64,000 bases of DNA from NCBI RefSeq assembly GCF_013426895.1, contig NZ_AP023174.1, positions 2,418,001-2,482,000 on the forward strand, written 5' to 3'. This DNA is from Paraburkholderia largidicola. Lineage in GTDB: Bacteria; Pseudomonadota; Gammaproteobacteria; Burkholderiales; Burkholderiaceae. Position 1 is the first letter of the stretch; each line of letters begins with the position of its first letter. This document shows positions 9,075-18,194 of the stretch, piece by piece. Below the pieces are notes generated by a model. It ran no database searches and had not been told where the DNA came from. It saw only the letters and a list, made by a program, of their open reading frames with translations. The position numbers and the translations under genes were made by a program.

Positions 9075-12000
9075 ATGTCGTCGCAAGAGCTTACCACCAT
9101 AGCAAATGTCACCTTTGATCGATCCGCGCTACGGAGTTCGGTGGGTTATTGGTCCGGTCAGGCAATATTGTTTAATCCCACCGAGCAAATCGTGGTTCTT
9201 GACACACTTCTTGACGGATCGTCCCTGGTCCGTATCGCAAAGGATACCTATCGAGCCAATGCGCATGAAGCAGTCAAGGATAGGATGGGTGACATCATAA
9301 AATCGATTGGCGGCGATTTTCAGAAAGCGGTGCAAGAGTCAAAAACGTTTTCTACGACATTTCTGAGTTCACATCTTCGATCATTCGAGCGCCGAGGACT
9401 TTCGGAGAAGAGGTGGCGGGTTTCGTGGCCCGATATTGCAAGGGATCTAGAATTTACTTACCCGGACGATCAAGATTCGCAACGCCGATTTCTTATCGAC
9501 GAGATAACCCGAGACTTGCTTGATGGCTTACCAGTCGTAACAGCGTTATCGAAATGGGGCACATCTTGGATAAATCTAGGATCACCGAGTTTCGTCGCGA
9601 TTCTTGATAGATTTTTGAGCAAACGGATAGAAGAGGTGGTAGGCGATTTGTCAATCCTGCGGTCGTTTAGCTGGCGTTGCAGGGACCAGAAGCATAGTCT
9701 AGAACTGGCTCGAGAATTCAACCCTGCCGCTTTGTCGTGCCTTCGCAAGTATGGCCTTCCATTTTCGGAATTGCGCAGTCCAACTGACGCTATGGATGCT
9801 CAAGTGATCGCTCGAGCGGCTGAGCTTTTGCTGACTTGTCTCGCCTATCAAAAGTCGATTTTGCTGCCTATGTCAGCGCCCGCATCTTTCGAGACGTGCA
9901 TTCTGACTGCTGGCAGAGACCTTGGGTTCGGCCTATTGGACGAGCCAGACCGTATTGCACATCCCGATCGTCCCCTCCTTAGAGCGTTGCTTTCAACGTC
10001 AACAGCAAGAGGTGTGGCGGATCTGCCTACGGATGTCAAGAATTGGTTGACGAACCTTCCGGCAAGCAACCGTACTACAGGTTTGTTCAAGTCGATTATC
10101 GAACGCTTTCAGCAGGGCAAGTCGGATCTGCCGTTGTGGCCTCTGGCTAAATTGCATGGAACGCGAGCCAAGGTTTCGGATCGTCTGAACAACCCTGTAC
10201 GCCCTCTCTCTATTTACAGCATGCACGGTCCCGCATGGGGATGCTTTCTTGAACTTTTGGATGCTTCCGGCAAAGACATGCAAAGAGTTCAAGCGCACAT
10301 GCGATGCTTCCTACCCTGGGCGGCATCTCGAGGCTTCACCAGCCCCCGTGCGATTTCCGTTTTCGATCTTATCGACCCGTCCAACCCCCAGCGAAAGGAT
10401 ACGTTCAGGGAGTATCTTTTTGAACTCGTACGGAGTGACCAGATCAACGAACAGACGGCGCGGAACTACTGGTATGGTGCATCGTATGCCTTCCGCCTTG
10501 TCTATAACGCACTGACTATTAGACCAGATGGAAGACTGAACTTGCCTGACAATCCGTTTGCGTTATTGGAGAATCCATTTGCAAAACGCCGCCCGACGAA
10601 GAGCACCAAGCGCCGTTTGCCAAGCTCCATTCACGACGTGATGATAGAGATTTTGCTGGAACCTGATGAGAACGGCGAGCCCACTTATAGATGGGCGAGA
10701 ACCGTTTGCAATGATTGGATCAGCACAACTTCAGCCGATAACGAGTCGACACACAGAGTGTGGTGCCCATCCCGATGCGCGCTTCTCGCGTTACTCATGA
10801 TCCTACCGGTTCGCACGAAACAGGCTCGCTGGCTCGACCGAGGCTTGATGGATGCCTGCATCTGGGACGTCGACGCCGCAGCCTACGTTGAGAACCACCA
10901 CCCCTTGCGGGGATATCTTTACCCCGACGGATCAACGCATATCGAGCGTTACGGGCGCGCCAGTGGGGTACTCCAACAAGTTTCCGACTCGATTCTTGAC
11001 GGAGTCCAACTGGGCATATTCGTCAACACAAATAAGACACAGATGTGGGATCCCGCTAACCGCCGAGGCTATGAAATACCGTGGCCTTACATCGACCCGG
11101 GTCAGGAAACAGACATCACACCGGACGCAGTGGCGTGGTTGAATCGACCATATACGATTATCGCCCAGCAGATCAAATGGATGGACCGGTATTGCCCCAG
11201 TCCTGTGCCCGTCAGCTTCGCGGACTCTCCCGATGATAAGAAATCAGTTCAAGTTGAATATCTAGACTTGCTTCCTGCAATTGCGCCCTTGTTCGCTGAT
11301 CTGACTCAGGTGAATTATCGCGATGACGGAGTTCACACGCCTTACCACCTTCCCGTTGCACGATGGAAAATCGCGAATCTGCTTAATGCCCTATGCGTCG
11401 AAACAGAACGACGACTGGCCGCGGAGGGACGTAAGGTCTTCTTAACCAAGGTGGGCAAAGGTGGTGATGCGTATCGCGGGCGGGCCAGCCTTTATGAACT
11501 ACACGGACTGCGCGTCGCAGGTATCTCGAGACTGGTTGAAATGGGGATTCCGGTGAACGTTATTCAGGAGTTCGTCGCGGGTCATTCTACAGCCGTCATG
11601 ACCTCGTATTACGATAAAGGCGAACTGGGCCTGTTCAAGGCGAAGCTTCTTGAGTCGTTCAGACAAGCCGGTATCGTCAATGATTGGTCGGCAATCCGCG
11701 AGCCAATGTCGCGACATAAATCAATTTGGGTATTTAACCGACATCAGGCTGCTTACCGCGACACCGACCTCCTCGACCAAATCGCGAGTTGGATAACTGT
11801 GCCTGGCGGCATCTGCCCTCTGGGTGGTACGGCCTGCGATGTTGGCATGGCACCGCTCGAGGAAAATCCAGACAAGGTTTCCCCTGGCTACACTCGCGTA
11901 AAGGGCGGATGCGGGAACTGCCGGTTCTTCAGTACCGGCCCGGCATTTGTCATCCAGCAATCTCAGGCGATGAACGAAATTATGCTCGAACTGCGCGGTC

Positions 12001-12731
12001 ATGGCAGAAGCCGGAAGGCCTTGTACGAGCGGCTTTCTGAACTTGCGTGGACGGATCTGCCGGATCTCGATGCCGGACAGCGCCAGAAATTGACCTTGGA
12101 TCGCCAACTTCTCAAGGAGCAGATCGCAAGTATCGATCTGCGATGCGAGCCACTGATACTTGAATGGGTTAATCGCTATCGCATGTTCGAGGAGTCACTC
12201 ACGCGACTCGATGAATGGCGTCAGATAACCGACCGCTCGCAGAACCCGAAGGACGGCAAGTTTCTACTCATCGCCGGTAGCGACCGCGCTGACATTCTGG
12301 ACGAAGTTGAAGTCAGGCTTGAGCGCTCAGGCGATTTCGCGCTCGTCCGGAACATCCTGGAAGCTGCAGTAATTCAGGGTGGCCTTGAGAAAGCATCGAA
12401 TCTATCGAAGGAAACTTGCTCACAGTTCATGGATCAAATCCTGCGCGTAGAGGACTGCCGCCATTTGCTGATGGACATCCGAGACGATGCGCTGCGTCAC
12501 GAGGCCGCCTACCTGATGGCTTGCATGGCCGAACACCTGGTAGGAAACAACAAAGTGCAGGAAGCGCTCGATAATAAGGCCCCGTTGCCCCTCACCCTTC
12601 CACAGCACGAAGACTTCCGCCGCTGGATAGCCGCTGTTGTCGACGAAGCGATGAAGGGAAAAAACCGCACAGCTCTTCACGACCAAAACGAAAGCCTTGT
12701 AAAGGTCCTTGACGATGAATGTTCTCAATGA
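9075..12731 (+). CDS. Giant tyrosine recombinase 2 (GmtZ/VPA1269-like)
   Basis: This 1,218-aa paralogue of the preceding gene starts at an ATG with AAGGA about 9 nt upstream. Catalytic residues are an Arg in PVRTKQARWLDRG, the HxxR box LHGLRVAGIS, a His in FVAGHSTA and a Tyr in TSYYDKG. The cysteine motifs CPLGGTACDVG and GGCGNCRFF are kept. Its N-terminal two thirds differ substantially from recombinase 1, but the last 782 bp of shared DNA are identical. Its 3' end overlaps the start of the small downstream gene. Possible explanations for two giant recombinases are strand- or end-specific roles, or a duplication with later gene conversion. Confidence 0.82.
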   Translation: MSSQELTTIANVTFDRSALRSSVGYWSGQAILFNPTEQIVVLDTLLDGSSLVRIAKDTYRANAHEAVKDRMGDIIKSIGGDFQKAVQESKTFSTTFLSSHLRSFERRGLSEKRWRVSWPDIARDLEFTYPDDQDSQRRFLIDEITRDLLDGLPVVTALSKWGTSWINLGSPSFVAILDRFLSKRIEEVVGDLSILRSFSWRCRDQKHSLELAREFNPAALSCLRKYGLPFSELRSPTDAMDAQVIARAAELLLTCLAYQKSILLPMSAPASFETCILTAGRDLGFGLLDEPDRIAHPDRPLLRALLSTSTARGVADLPTDVKNWLTNLPASNRTTGLFKSIIERFQQGKSDLPLWPLAKLHGTRAKVSDRLNNPVRPLSIYSMHGPAWGCFLELLDASGKDMQRVQAHMRCFLPWAASRGFTSPRAISVFDLIDPSNPQRKDTFREYLFELVRSDQINEQTARNYWYGASYAFRLVYNALTIRPDGRLNLPDNPFALLENPFAKRRPTKSTKRRLPSSIHDVMIEILLEPDENGEPTYRWARTVCNDWISTTSADNESTHRVWCPSRCALLALLMILPVRTKQARWLDRGLMDACIWDVDAAAYVENHHPLRGYLYPDGSTHIERYGRASGVLQQVSDSILDGVQLGIFVNTNKTQMWDPANRRGYEIPWPYIDPGQETDITPDAVAWLNRPYTIIAQQIKWMDRYCPSPVPVSFADSPDDKKSVQVEYLDLLPAIAPLFADLTQVNYRDDGVHTPYHLPVARWKIANLLNALCVETERRLAAEGRKVFLTKVGKGGDAYRGRASLYELHGLRVAGISRLVEMGIPVNVIQEFVAGHSTAVMTSYYDKGELGLFKAKLLESFRQAGIVNDWSAIREPMSRHKSIWVFNRHQAAYRDTDLLDQIASWITVPGGICPLGGTACDVGMAPLEENPDKVSPGYTRVKGGCGNCRFFSTGPAFVIQQSQAMNEIMLELRGHGRSRKALYERLSELAWTDLPDLDAGQRQKLTLDRQLLKEQIASIDLRCEPLILEWVNRYRMFEESLTRLDEWRQITDRSQNPKDGKFLLIAGSDRADILDEVEVRLERSGDFALVRNILEAAVIQGGLEKASNLSKETCSQFMDQILRVEDCRHLLMDIRDDALRHEAAYLMACMAEHLVGNNKVQEALDNKAPLPLTLPQHEDFRRWIAAVVDEAMKGKNRTALHDQNESLVKVLDDECSQ
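11904..12685 (+). repeat. 782-bp direct repeat, copy 2
   Basis: This is the second copy of the repeat at 8159-8940, forming the 3' end of giant recombinase 2. Recombination between the copies would delete 3,745 bp and leave a single chimeric recombinase gene in frame. Confidence 0.9.
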
Positions 12732-13434
12732 ATCTGCGGAAGAAATATTCCAGCAATTGATGGAAGAAGTCGGTCCGAAAGCAAAGCCGAACCTTAAGAA
12801 AATCAAGGAAGCTTGTGATCTGATCGAAAAGTGTCGTGGCGTGATGAACTACAGTCGGGTTGCCGCTGTAGCGACCGAGCATTTTGGTGGGCCTAAGGAG
12901 CAAACGATTCAGAACAATGCTCAGCATAAAACATACATTAGTGCGCGAATCCGTGAGTATCAGACACGTATGCGCACACGAGCACAATCTACCAAATTCC
13001 CTGAGGTTACGGGGAGGGACCGGTCCCCATATCCTGCCGAAGGCCTGGATGCCAAAACCAGATTGTGCATTGATTCCTTGCTACAGGATAACCATCGACT
13101 AGATACAGAAAACAAAAGGTTGGCGCAACTTCTCGAACAAACGACAGTACACCGTCCCATTTCACTATCCGAAGCTTTCGAACGCGGTCCGACTTCCACG
13201 CTCGGCCTCGACATAGCATTGGACTCCACTGGACCAGAAGTACCTGATTCGTTGGTGGAGGCGTTACTTATACTTCTTTCCGGCGAGATTGTGCATTTTG
13301 AAGTGCAGCGTCGCGAGCAAGTGATGCGCCTCATTTATGAGCGTGATGGAATCGTACATACGCTGCTTTCACCTGCGCAATGGAAGGAGTCCACAGACTG
13401 GCTGGAGTGGGTGCAGGGCGCTGAAAAGACGTAG
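12715..13434 (+). CDS. Small accessory protein of the recombinase set (GmtX/TnpC-like)
   Basis: The product is 239 aa from the ATG at 12715 (a TTG two codons upstream is also possible). The N-terminal half is helical and charged, with the stretch EHFGGPKEQTIQNN near residue 55-70. That stretch resembles proteins encoded after large recombinases in GMT-type and Tn554-type elements. A segment likely to form a coiled coil follows (LLQDNHRLDTENKRLAQLL, near residue 125). The C-terminal part is unrecognised. The gene overlaps the end of giant recombinase 2 by 17 bp, pointing to translational coupling and a joint role, perhaps in directing recombination as TnpC does in Tn554. The function is inferred from context. 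Confidence 0.7.
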   Translation: MNVLNESAEEIFQQLMEEVGPKAKPNLKKIKEACDLIEKCRGVMNYSRVAAVATEHFGGPKEQTIQNNAQHKTYISARIREYQTRMRTRAQSTKFPEVTGRDRSPYPAEGLDAKTRLCIDSLLQDNHRLDTENKRLAQLLEQTTVHRPISLSEAFERGPTSTLGLDIALDSTGPEVPDSLVEALLILLSGEIVHFEVQRREQVMRLIYERDGIVHTLLSPAQWKESTDWLEWVQGAEKT

Positions 13435-13607
13435 CCGAATCAACATGCCAACCAGTCACTGCGCCAGCAGGCTGCTGGATTTCTCCTACGGTCAGCCAAT
13501 TCGATCCGCTTTTGTGTTCGGCAATTTGCGGGTTTGGAAGACCGGCATCCTGCCTGTCTGGAAAATATCTGACGCTTTAAGCCATCGCACGTAGAGCGGA
13601 TGGATGA
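13435..13607. other. Non-coding spacer downstream of recombinase operon
   Basis: The spacer holds a perfect hairpin CCAGCA-GGC-TGCTGG at 13464-13478 and a weaker inverted repeat near 13540-13560. These lie between convergent genes (recombinase operon and dnaE2) and may act in termination or as part of the element. No gene is seen. Confidence 0.5.
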
Positions 13608-16600
13608 TTAGTGAAAGTCCCGGCTCGTCGATTGCAGCCCGCCCAGCAGATGCGACATATCGACAAGCCGTTGCGCCACCAGATGCCGCACTTCCCCTTC
13701 GCATTGCCACGTGCCGTACACGGCGAGCAGCGATGCGCCGAGCGCTTCCCGCCTCTGCTTCTCCAGCAAGCTCGGCCAGATGATCACGTTGACGTTGCCC
13801 GTCTCGTCCTCGATCGTCACGAACAGCACGCCTTTCGCGGTGCCCGGCCGCTGCCGCACAGTGACGATCCCGCAGCCACGCGCGAGCCGCCCGTTGCGAT
13901 AGTTGCGCAACGTCGACGCGGGCATCAGACGCTGTTCGAGCAATGCCGGGCGCAACAACTCCAGCGGATGCCGGCCGAGCGTCAGTCCCACCGAACGGTA
14001 ATCGGCGACGATATCCTGCGCCTCCGACGGCGCGCCGAGTTCGGGCGTGTCGTCCTGAACGGCGGCCACCGACAACATGTCCTTGTCGGGTACGGCGGCC
14101 ACCGAATGCCACAGCGCTTCACGCCGGTTACCCGCCAGCGACGACAACGCATTGGCATCGGCGAGCACGTGCAGATCGCGCCGGTTGAGCTGCGCGCGGC
14201 GCGCGAGATCGTGAACGCTCGTAAACTGCCGCACCGCGCGGGCATTTTCGATCCGTTCAGCCGCGCCGTCCTTCATGCCGCGTAACAACGACAGACCGAG
14301 GCGCACGGCGGGACGCACGTTGCCGTCCACCGTTTCGAGCGACGAATCCCAGCCGCTGATGGTCACATCGACAGCCAGCACGATCACGCCATGACGCCGC
14401 GCGTCCTGCACGAGTTGCGACGGCGAATAGAAACCCATCGGCTGGCTGTTGAGCATCGCGGCGAGAAAGGCCTCGGGCTCGTGGCATTTGAGCCAGCTGC
14501 TCGCGTAGACGAGCAGTGCGAAACTCGCCGCATGGCTCTCCGGGAAGCCGTATTCGCCAAAGCCCTTGATCTGCTCGAAGATGCCCTCGGCAAAACTCTG
14601 TTCATAGCCGCGCTCCTGCATGCCGTTGACGATACGGTCGTAGTATTTTTCGAGTCCGCCTTTGCGCTTCCACGCGGCCATCGCACGACGCAACTGATCC
14701 GCTTCGCCGGGTGTGAAACCTGCCGCGAGAATCGCGACCTGCATCACCTGCTCCTGGAAGATTGGCACGCCGAGCGTGCGACCCAAAGCAGTCTTCAATG
14801 CATCACTGGGATAGGTGACCGGCTCAAAGCCCTGCCGTCGACGCAGGTAAGGATGCACTGCCCCGCCCTGAATCGGCCCCGGCCGCACGATCGCCACTTC
14901 AATGACAAGATCGTAGAAGATTTTTGGTCGCATACGCGGCAGCATGCTCATCTGCGCGCGGGACTCGATCTGGAACACGCCGACGGTATCGGCGTTCGAG
15001 ATCATGTCGTAGGTCGCTTTGTCTTCGGCGGGGATGTCCTGCATCTCGAAGCGCTCGCCGCGCTGCTCCGCGACGAGATCCAGCGTGCGGCGGATTGCCG
15101 ACAGCATGCCGAGTGCGAGCACATCGACCTTCAGCAAGCCGAGCGATTCGAGGTCGTCCTTGTCCCATTCGATCACCGAACGATCGGCCATCGCCGCGTT
15201 CTCGACGGGTACGAGCCGTGTGAGTTTGCCGCGGCTGATCACGAAACCGCCCGAGTGCTGCGACAGATGACGCGGAAAGTTGAGCAGTTGCGCCGCGAGC
15301 CGCGCCCACGCCTGAATCATCGGTTTCTCGGGATCGAGGCCGGACTCTTCGAAGCGCTTGAGCAGATCGTGACTCGTATCGAACCAGTGATGCGACTTCG
15401 CAACGGTATCGACGATCTGCGGATCAATGCCGAGCGCCTTGCCCGTTTCGCGTAACGCACCGCGCGGCCGATACGTCGAGACGGCTGCCGCGATAGCCGC
15501 GCGGTCGCGTCCGTACTTGCGGTAGATGTACTGGATGACTTCCTCCCGGCGCTGGTGCTCGAAATCAACGTCTATATCGGGCGGTTCTCCCCGTTCTTTT
15601 GAGATAAAGCGTTCGAACAGCATACTGCCACGCGCAGGATCAACCTCCGTGATTCCCAAACAAAAGCAGACAGCCGAATTGGCCGCGGATCCGCGGCCTT
15701 GACATAGGATGTGCTGACTGCGCGCATAACGCACGATGTCGTAGACCGTCAGGAAATAAGGCTCATAGCCGAGGTCCGCGATCAGCGCGAGTTCATGCTC
15801 GATCTGCTCCTGCACGTTGAACGGAATGCCCGAGGGAAAGCGGTACTGCGCGCCGATGTACGTTTCCTGGCGCAGATACGCAGTCGGCGTGTAGCCTTCC
15901 GGCACGAGTTCGTCGGGATATTCATAGCGCAGTTCATCGAGCGAAAACGCGCAGCGCGACAGTACGCTGATCGTTTCGCGCACCGTGTGTTCGGGATAGA
16001 GATTCGAGATCCGCAAACGCGAGCGCAAATGCTGTTCGGCGTTCGGCGCAAGTTCGTAGCCGCATTCGTGCACGGGTTTGCCGACGCGGATCGCCGTCAT
16101 CGTGTCCTGCAATGGCTTGCGCGAACGCACATGCATCACGACGTGACCTAACGCGACGACAGGCACATTCTGCTTCTCCGCGACATACTCGAGCGCGCCG
16201 CGATGAATGTCGTCCATCGCACGCTGATGCAGTACGAGGCCAGCCCACGCGCGATCAGGAAAAGTCTCGTCGAGCCATGCGATCTGCGCGTCGAGCACGT
16301 CCTCATTCGCCGGAAAATCCGGCACGAGAATCGCGAGACAATCGGGCATGCCGCGCAGATGCGCGTGCTCGCGGTCGGGCCGCGACAGATCGTGCGGTGT
16401 GAGGCGATATTCGCCCTTCGGCGCACGCGTGCGTGCGAGCGTAATCAGTTCGGACAGGTTGCCGTAGCCCTCGCGATTCTGCGCAAGCAGAATCAGGCCG
16501 AACGCGGGCGTGCCATCGGCATTTCGCAGCCGGAAGTACGAGCCGATCACGAGCGGCAAACCCACTTCCTTTGCCGCGACGTGCGCGCGCACGACGCCCG

Positions 16601-16757
16601 CGAGCGAGCATTCATCGGTGATCGCGAGCCCTGAATAGCCGAGCTGGAAAGCGCGGCCGGCGAGTTCTTCCGCATGCGACGCGCCATGCAGAAACGTGAA
16701 GTTCGAGAAGCAGAACAGCTCGGCGTAGGCCGGCAAGGCGTTGAACGTCGTATCCAT
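13608..16757 (-). CDS. dnaE2: Error-prone DNA polymerase DnaE2 (ImuC), complete
   Basis: The 1,049-aa C-family DNA polymerase alpha subunit has the expected DnaE2 length. The N-terminal PHP domain begins around FTFLHGASHAEEL (residue 20-32). The polymerase catalytic motif PPDIDVDFEHQRREEV lies near residue 390, the helix-hairpin-helix/OB part follows, and the C-terminus is RDFH. DnaE2 performs SOS-induced translesion synthesis with ImuA and ImuB. It lies downstream of imuA and a LexA box, so it should be DNA-damage inducible. Its 3' 1,970 bp has a diverged second copy at 1578-3547. If the insertion model is right, the part 13608-15577 arrived with the element and fused in frame to the native 5' part. 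Confidence 0.95.
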   Translation of the reverse strand: MDTTFNALPAYAELFCFSNFTFLHGASHAEELAGRAFQLGYSGLAITDECSLAGVVRAHVAAKEVGLPLVIGSYFRLRNADGTPAFGLILLAQNREGYGNLSELITLARTRAPKGEYRLTPHDLSRPDREHAHLRGMPDCLAILVPDFPANEDVLDAQIAWLDETFPDRAWAGLVLHQRAMDDIHRGALEYVAEKQNVPVVALGHVVMHVRSRKPLQDTMTAIRVGKPVHECGYELAPNAEQHLRSRLRISNLYPEHTVRETISVLSRCAFSLDELRYEYPDELVPEGYTPTAYLRQETYIGAQYRFPSGIPFNVQEQIEHELALIADLGYEPYFLTVYDIVRYARSQHILCQGRGSAANSAVCFCLGITEVDPARGSMLFERFISKERGEPPDIDVDFEHQRREEVIQYIYRKYGRDRAAIAAAVSTYRPRGALRETGKALGIDPQIVDTVAKSHHWFDTSHDLLKRFEESGLDPEKPMIQAWARLAAQLLNFPRHLSQHSGGFVISRGKLTRLVPVENAAMADRSVIEWDKDDLESLGLLKVDVLALGMLSAIRRTLDLVAEQRGERFEMQDIPAEDKATYDMISNADTVGVFQIESRAQMSMLPRMRPKIFYDLVIEVAIVRPGPIQGGAVHPYLRRRQGFEPVTYPSDALKTALGRTLGVPIFQEQVMQVAILAAGFTPGEADQLRRAMAAWKRKGGLEKYYDRIVNGMQERGYEQSFAEGIFEQIKGFGEYGFPESHAASFALLVYASSWLKCHEPEAFLAAMLNSQPMGFYSPSQLVQDARRHGVIVLAVDVTISGWDSSLETVDGNVRPAVRLGLSLLRGMKDGAAERIENARAVRQFTSVHDLARRAQLNRRDLHVLADANALSSLAGNRREALWHSVAAVPDKDMLSVAAVQDDTPELGAPSEAQDIVADYRSVGLTLGRHPLELLRPALLEQRLMPASTLRNYRNGRLARGCGIVTVRQRPGTAKGVLFVTIEDETGNVNVIIWPSLLEKQRREALGASLLAVYGTWQCEGEVRHLVAQRLVDMSHLLGGLQSTSRDFH
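15551..15577. repeat. Candidate right attachment site (direct repeat with 3521-3547)
   Basis: This is the second copy of the 27-bp direct repeat, inside intact dnaE2 at the DIDVDF codons. The distance between equivalent points of the two copies is 12,030 bp, the predicted element size if recombination occurs here. The dnaE2 sequence continues uninterrupted to the right. Confidence 0.55.
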
Positions 16758-16890
16758 CGCGCGTTACCCCGATAGACCGTACAGAAACGGGGGCGATCTC
16801 TTGCTCGCGCGATGGTCCTCGCAATACGCATGCGTCTCGCCCGAAAGCACAGCCGTGAGTTTCTCCACCGCCTCCCTGCCCTGTTCCGGC

Positions 16891-17598
16891 TCAGGCGACC
16901 ACTTCGGTCGAACCAATTTGAGTTGTGACGTCGGCAACTGGACGGCGGGAAAGACGCGCATGACGGGAAAACAGAACAGGAGTGGGTTGAAGAGGAATCG
17001 ACAGAGGCTCCATGCGTGTTGGGCCTCGTCGTTTCACAATATCGACTATCAAGCCTTCGGCTGACGGTCGTAGCGCCAGCCGCAAAAGCGCCGGCGATGA
17101 ATCCTGGGCCGACGCGAGTGGCCGGACCATGATGAAGAGCGTCTCGGATGATTGCGCGGCCAGATGCAAGCGACGCAACGACGACGCCTGCGCGTGCTGC
17201 GCCCATAAGATCAGCGCGCCGCAAGTACCGGCGCGCAGAATCTGCTCGGCAGACCAGAAGGCGTCGGCACTTGTTCGAGCCTTGACGTGCAGCAACCTGT
17301 CGAGCGAGAGGCCGATGTAACTGAGGCCGAGACCGTCCGGGATATGCGGCGGCTGTACTAGCGCGATCGGACGATCGCCCATAGAACTCAACGCTGGCCG
17401 CAACAGGCGCATTTCTCCTACGCCAGGCACCTGAACCAGCAAGTCGACAAGCGCGCCGATGGGCCAGCCGCCGCCGGGCAACTCTGCCGCTAGCGCGGGA
17501 TAGCCGGTGTCAAGCGTGCGCCGGCCGCCGCGTGCGAGTTGCGAGGCTCGCCATAGCGATGGGTGAATCTCTTCGGCGCGGGTAGCGGCAGGCGACAT
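16891..17598 (-). CDS. imuA: ImuA, SOS mutagenesis RecA-like protein
   Basis: The 235-aa protein matches the ImuA (SulA/RecA-like) family. It has an early GGGWPIGALVDLL stretch corresponding to the RecA Walker region in degenerate form, then ILWAQHAQASSLRRLHLAAQ typical of ImuA proteins. In the imuA-imuB-dnaE2 cassette it supports the mutasome in translesion synthesis. The start ATG at 17598 lies 17 bp from a LexA box (17615-17630). Unusually, imuB is not between imuA and dnaE2, which are separated by only 133 bp. Confidence 0.88.
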   Translation of the reverse strand: MSPAATRAEEIHPSLWRASQLARGGRRTLDTGYPALAAELPGGGWPIGALVDLLVQVPGVGEMRLLRPALSSMGDRPIALVQPPHIPDGLGLSYIGLSLDRLLHVKARTSADAFWSAEQILRAGTCGALILWAQHAQASSLRRLHLAAQSSETLFIMVRPLASAQDSSPALLRLALRPSAEGLIVDIVKRRGPTRMEPLSIPLQPTPVLFSRHARLSRRPVADVTTQIGSTEVVA

Positions 17599-17614
17599 CG
17601 GCGTAGGAAAATAC

Positions 17615-17630
17615 CTGTATATTTATACAG
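17615..17630. promoter_or_regulatory. LexA box (SOS operator) of imuA-dnaE2
   Basis: CTGTATATTTATACAG is a palindrome with the CTGT-N8-ACAG form of the proteobacterial LexA operator, and its arms match except at the centre. It sits immediately upstream of imuA, as expected for SOS control of the mutagenesis operon. Confidence 0.9.
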
Positions 17631-18194
17631 TATCGTACCTTGAAATTGAATCGAATGATCAGTCACCAATAAAACAATCCAATCGCGGATTGAACCGTGT
17701 GACCTGGCAGAAAAGTGCGCACTCACGCGCGGTGCGCCCTCGTGCCGACTGGCCGACGCAAGCAAATTCGACCGCATCTGCTATCTAAGCGTGACCACCG
17801 AGCGCTGCCCACAGGGTGCGTGGCTAGCACGCGACCAGATATGCAACTGGCTGGCTGATGAAAGGCCTCTATTGCTTCACAAACTTAACAAGTGAACGCC
17901 GATACCTCCGCTTCACCGACACGCGATCGCCATTGCTTCCTAGAGACGGCGCTGGCCGACGCCTTTAGTAGGGTGCAGCAAGGAACGGCCGCTAGTACTT
18001 CCCAATGCAACGACTCGCGGCCTTGTTTTCTTTCCAGCGTGCCCGCAATCGACAAGCATTCAGGGCCCAATCCGCAAGCAACCGAGGCTACCGGTTGTGT
18101 GTTGACGAATCAACACAGCTCATCTCGGGAACCTTCATCAGCATTTCGTGGAGAAACCCGCCCCTTGCGCCCCTGCGTGCATCCCGACGCCGCC
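17631..18194. other. No convincing gene
   Basis: An open frame continues upstream of the pseudogene at 18195 (from about 17892), but its composition and the lack of a ribosome-binding site do not support coding. Nothing else is recognised apart from the imuA promoter at the left edge. Confidence 0.4.

Noticed and set aside
16764..16961. Short frame between imuA and dnaE2 as an imuB remnant
   Set aside because: It overlaps the imuA coding end, has no recognisable Y-family polymerase sequence, and its final residues only loosely recall ImuB tails.
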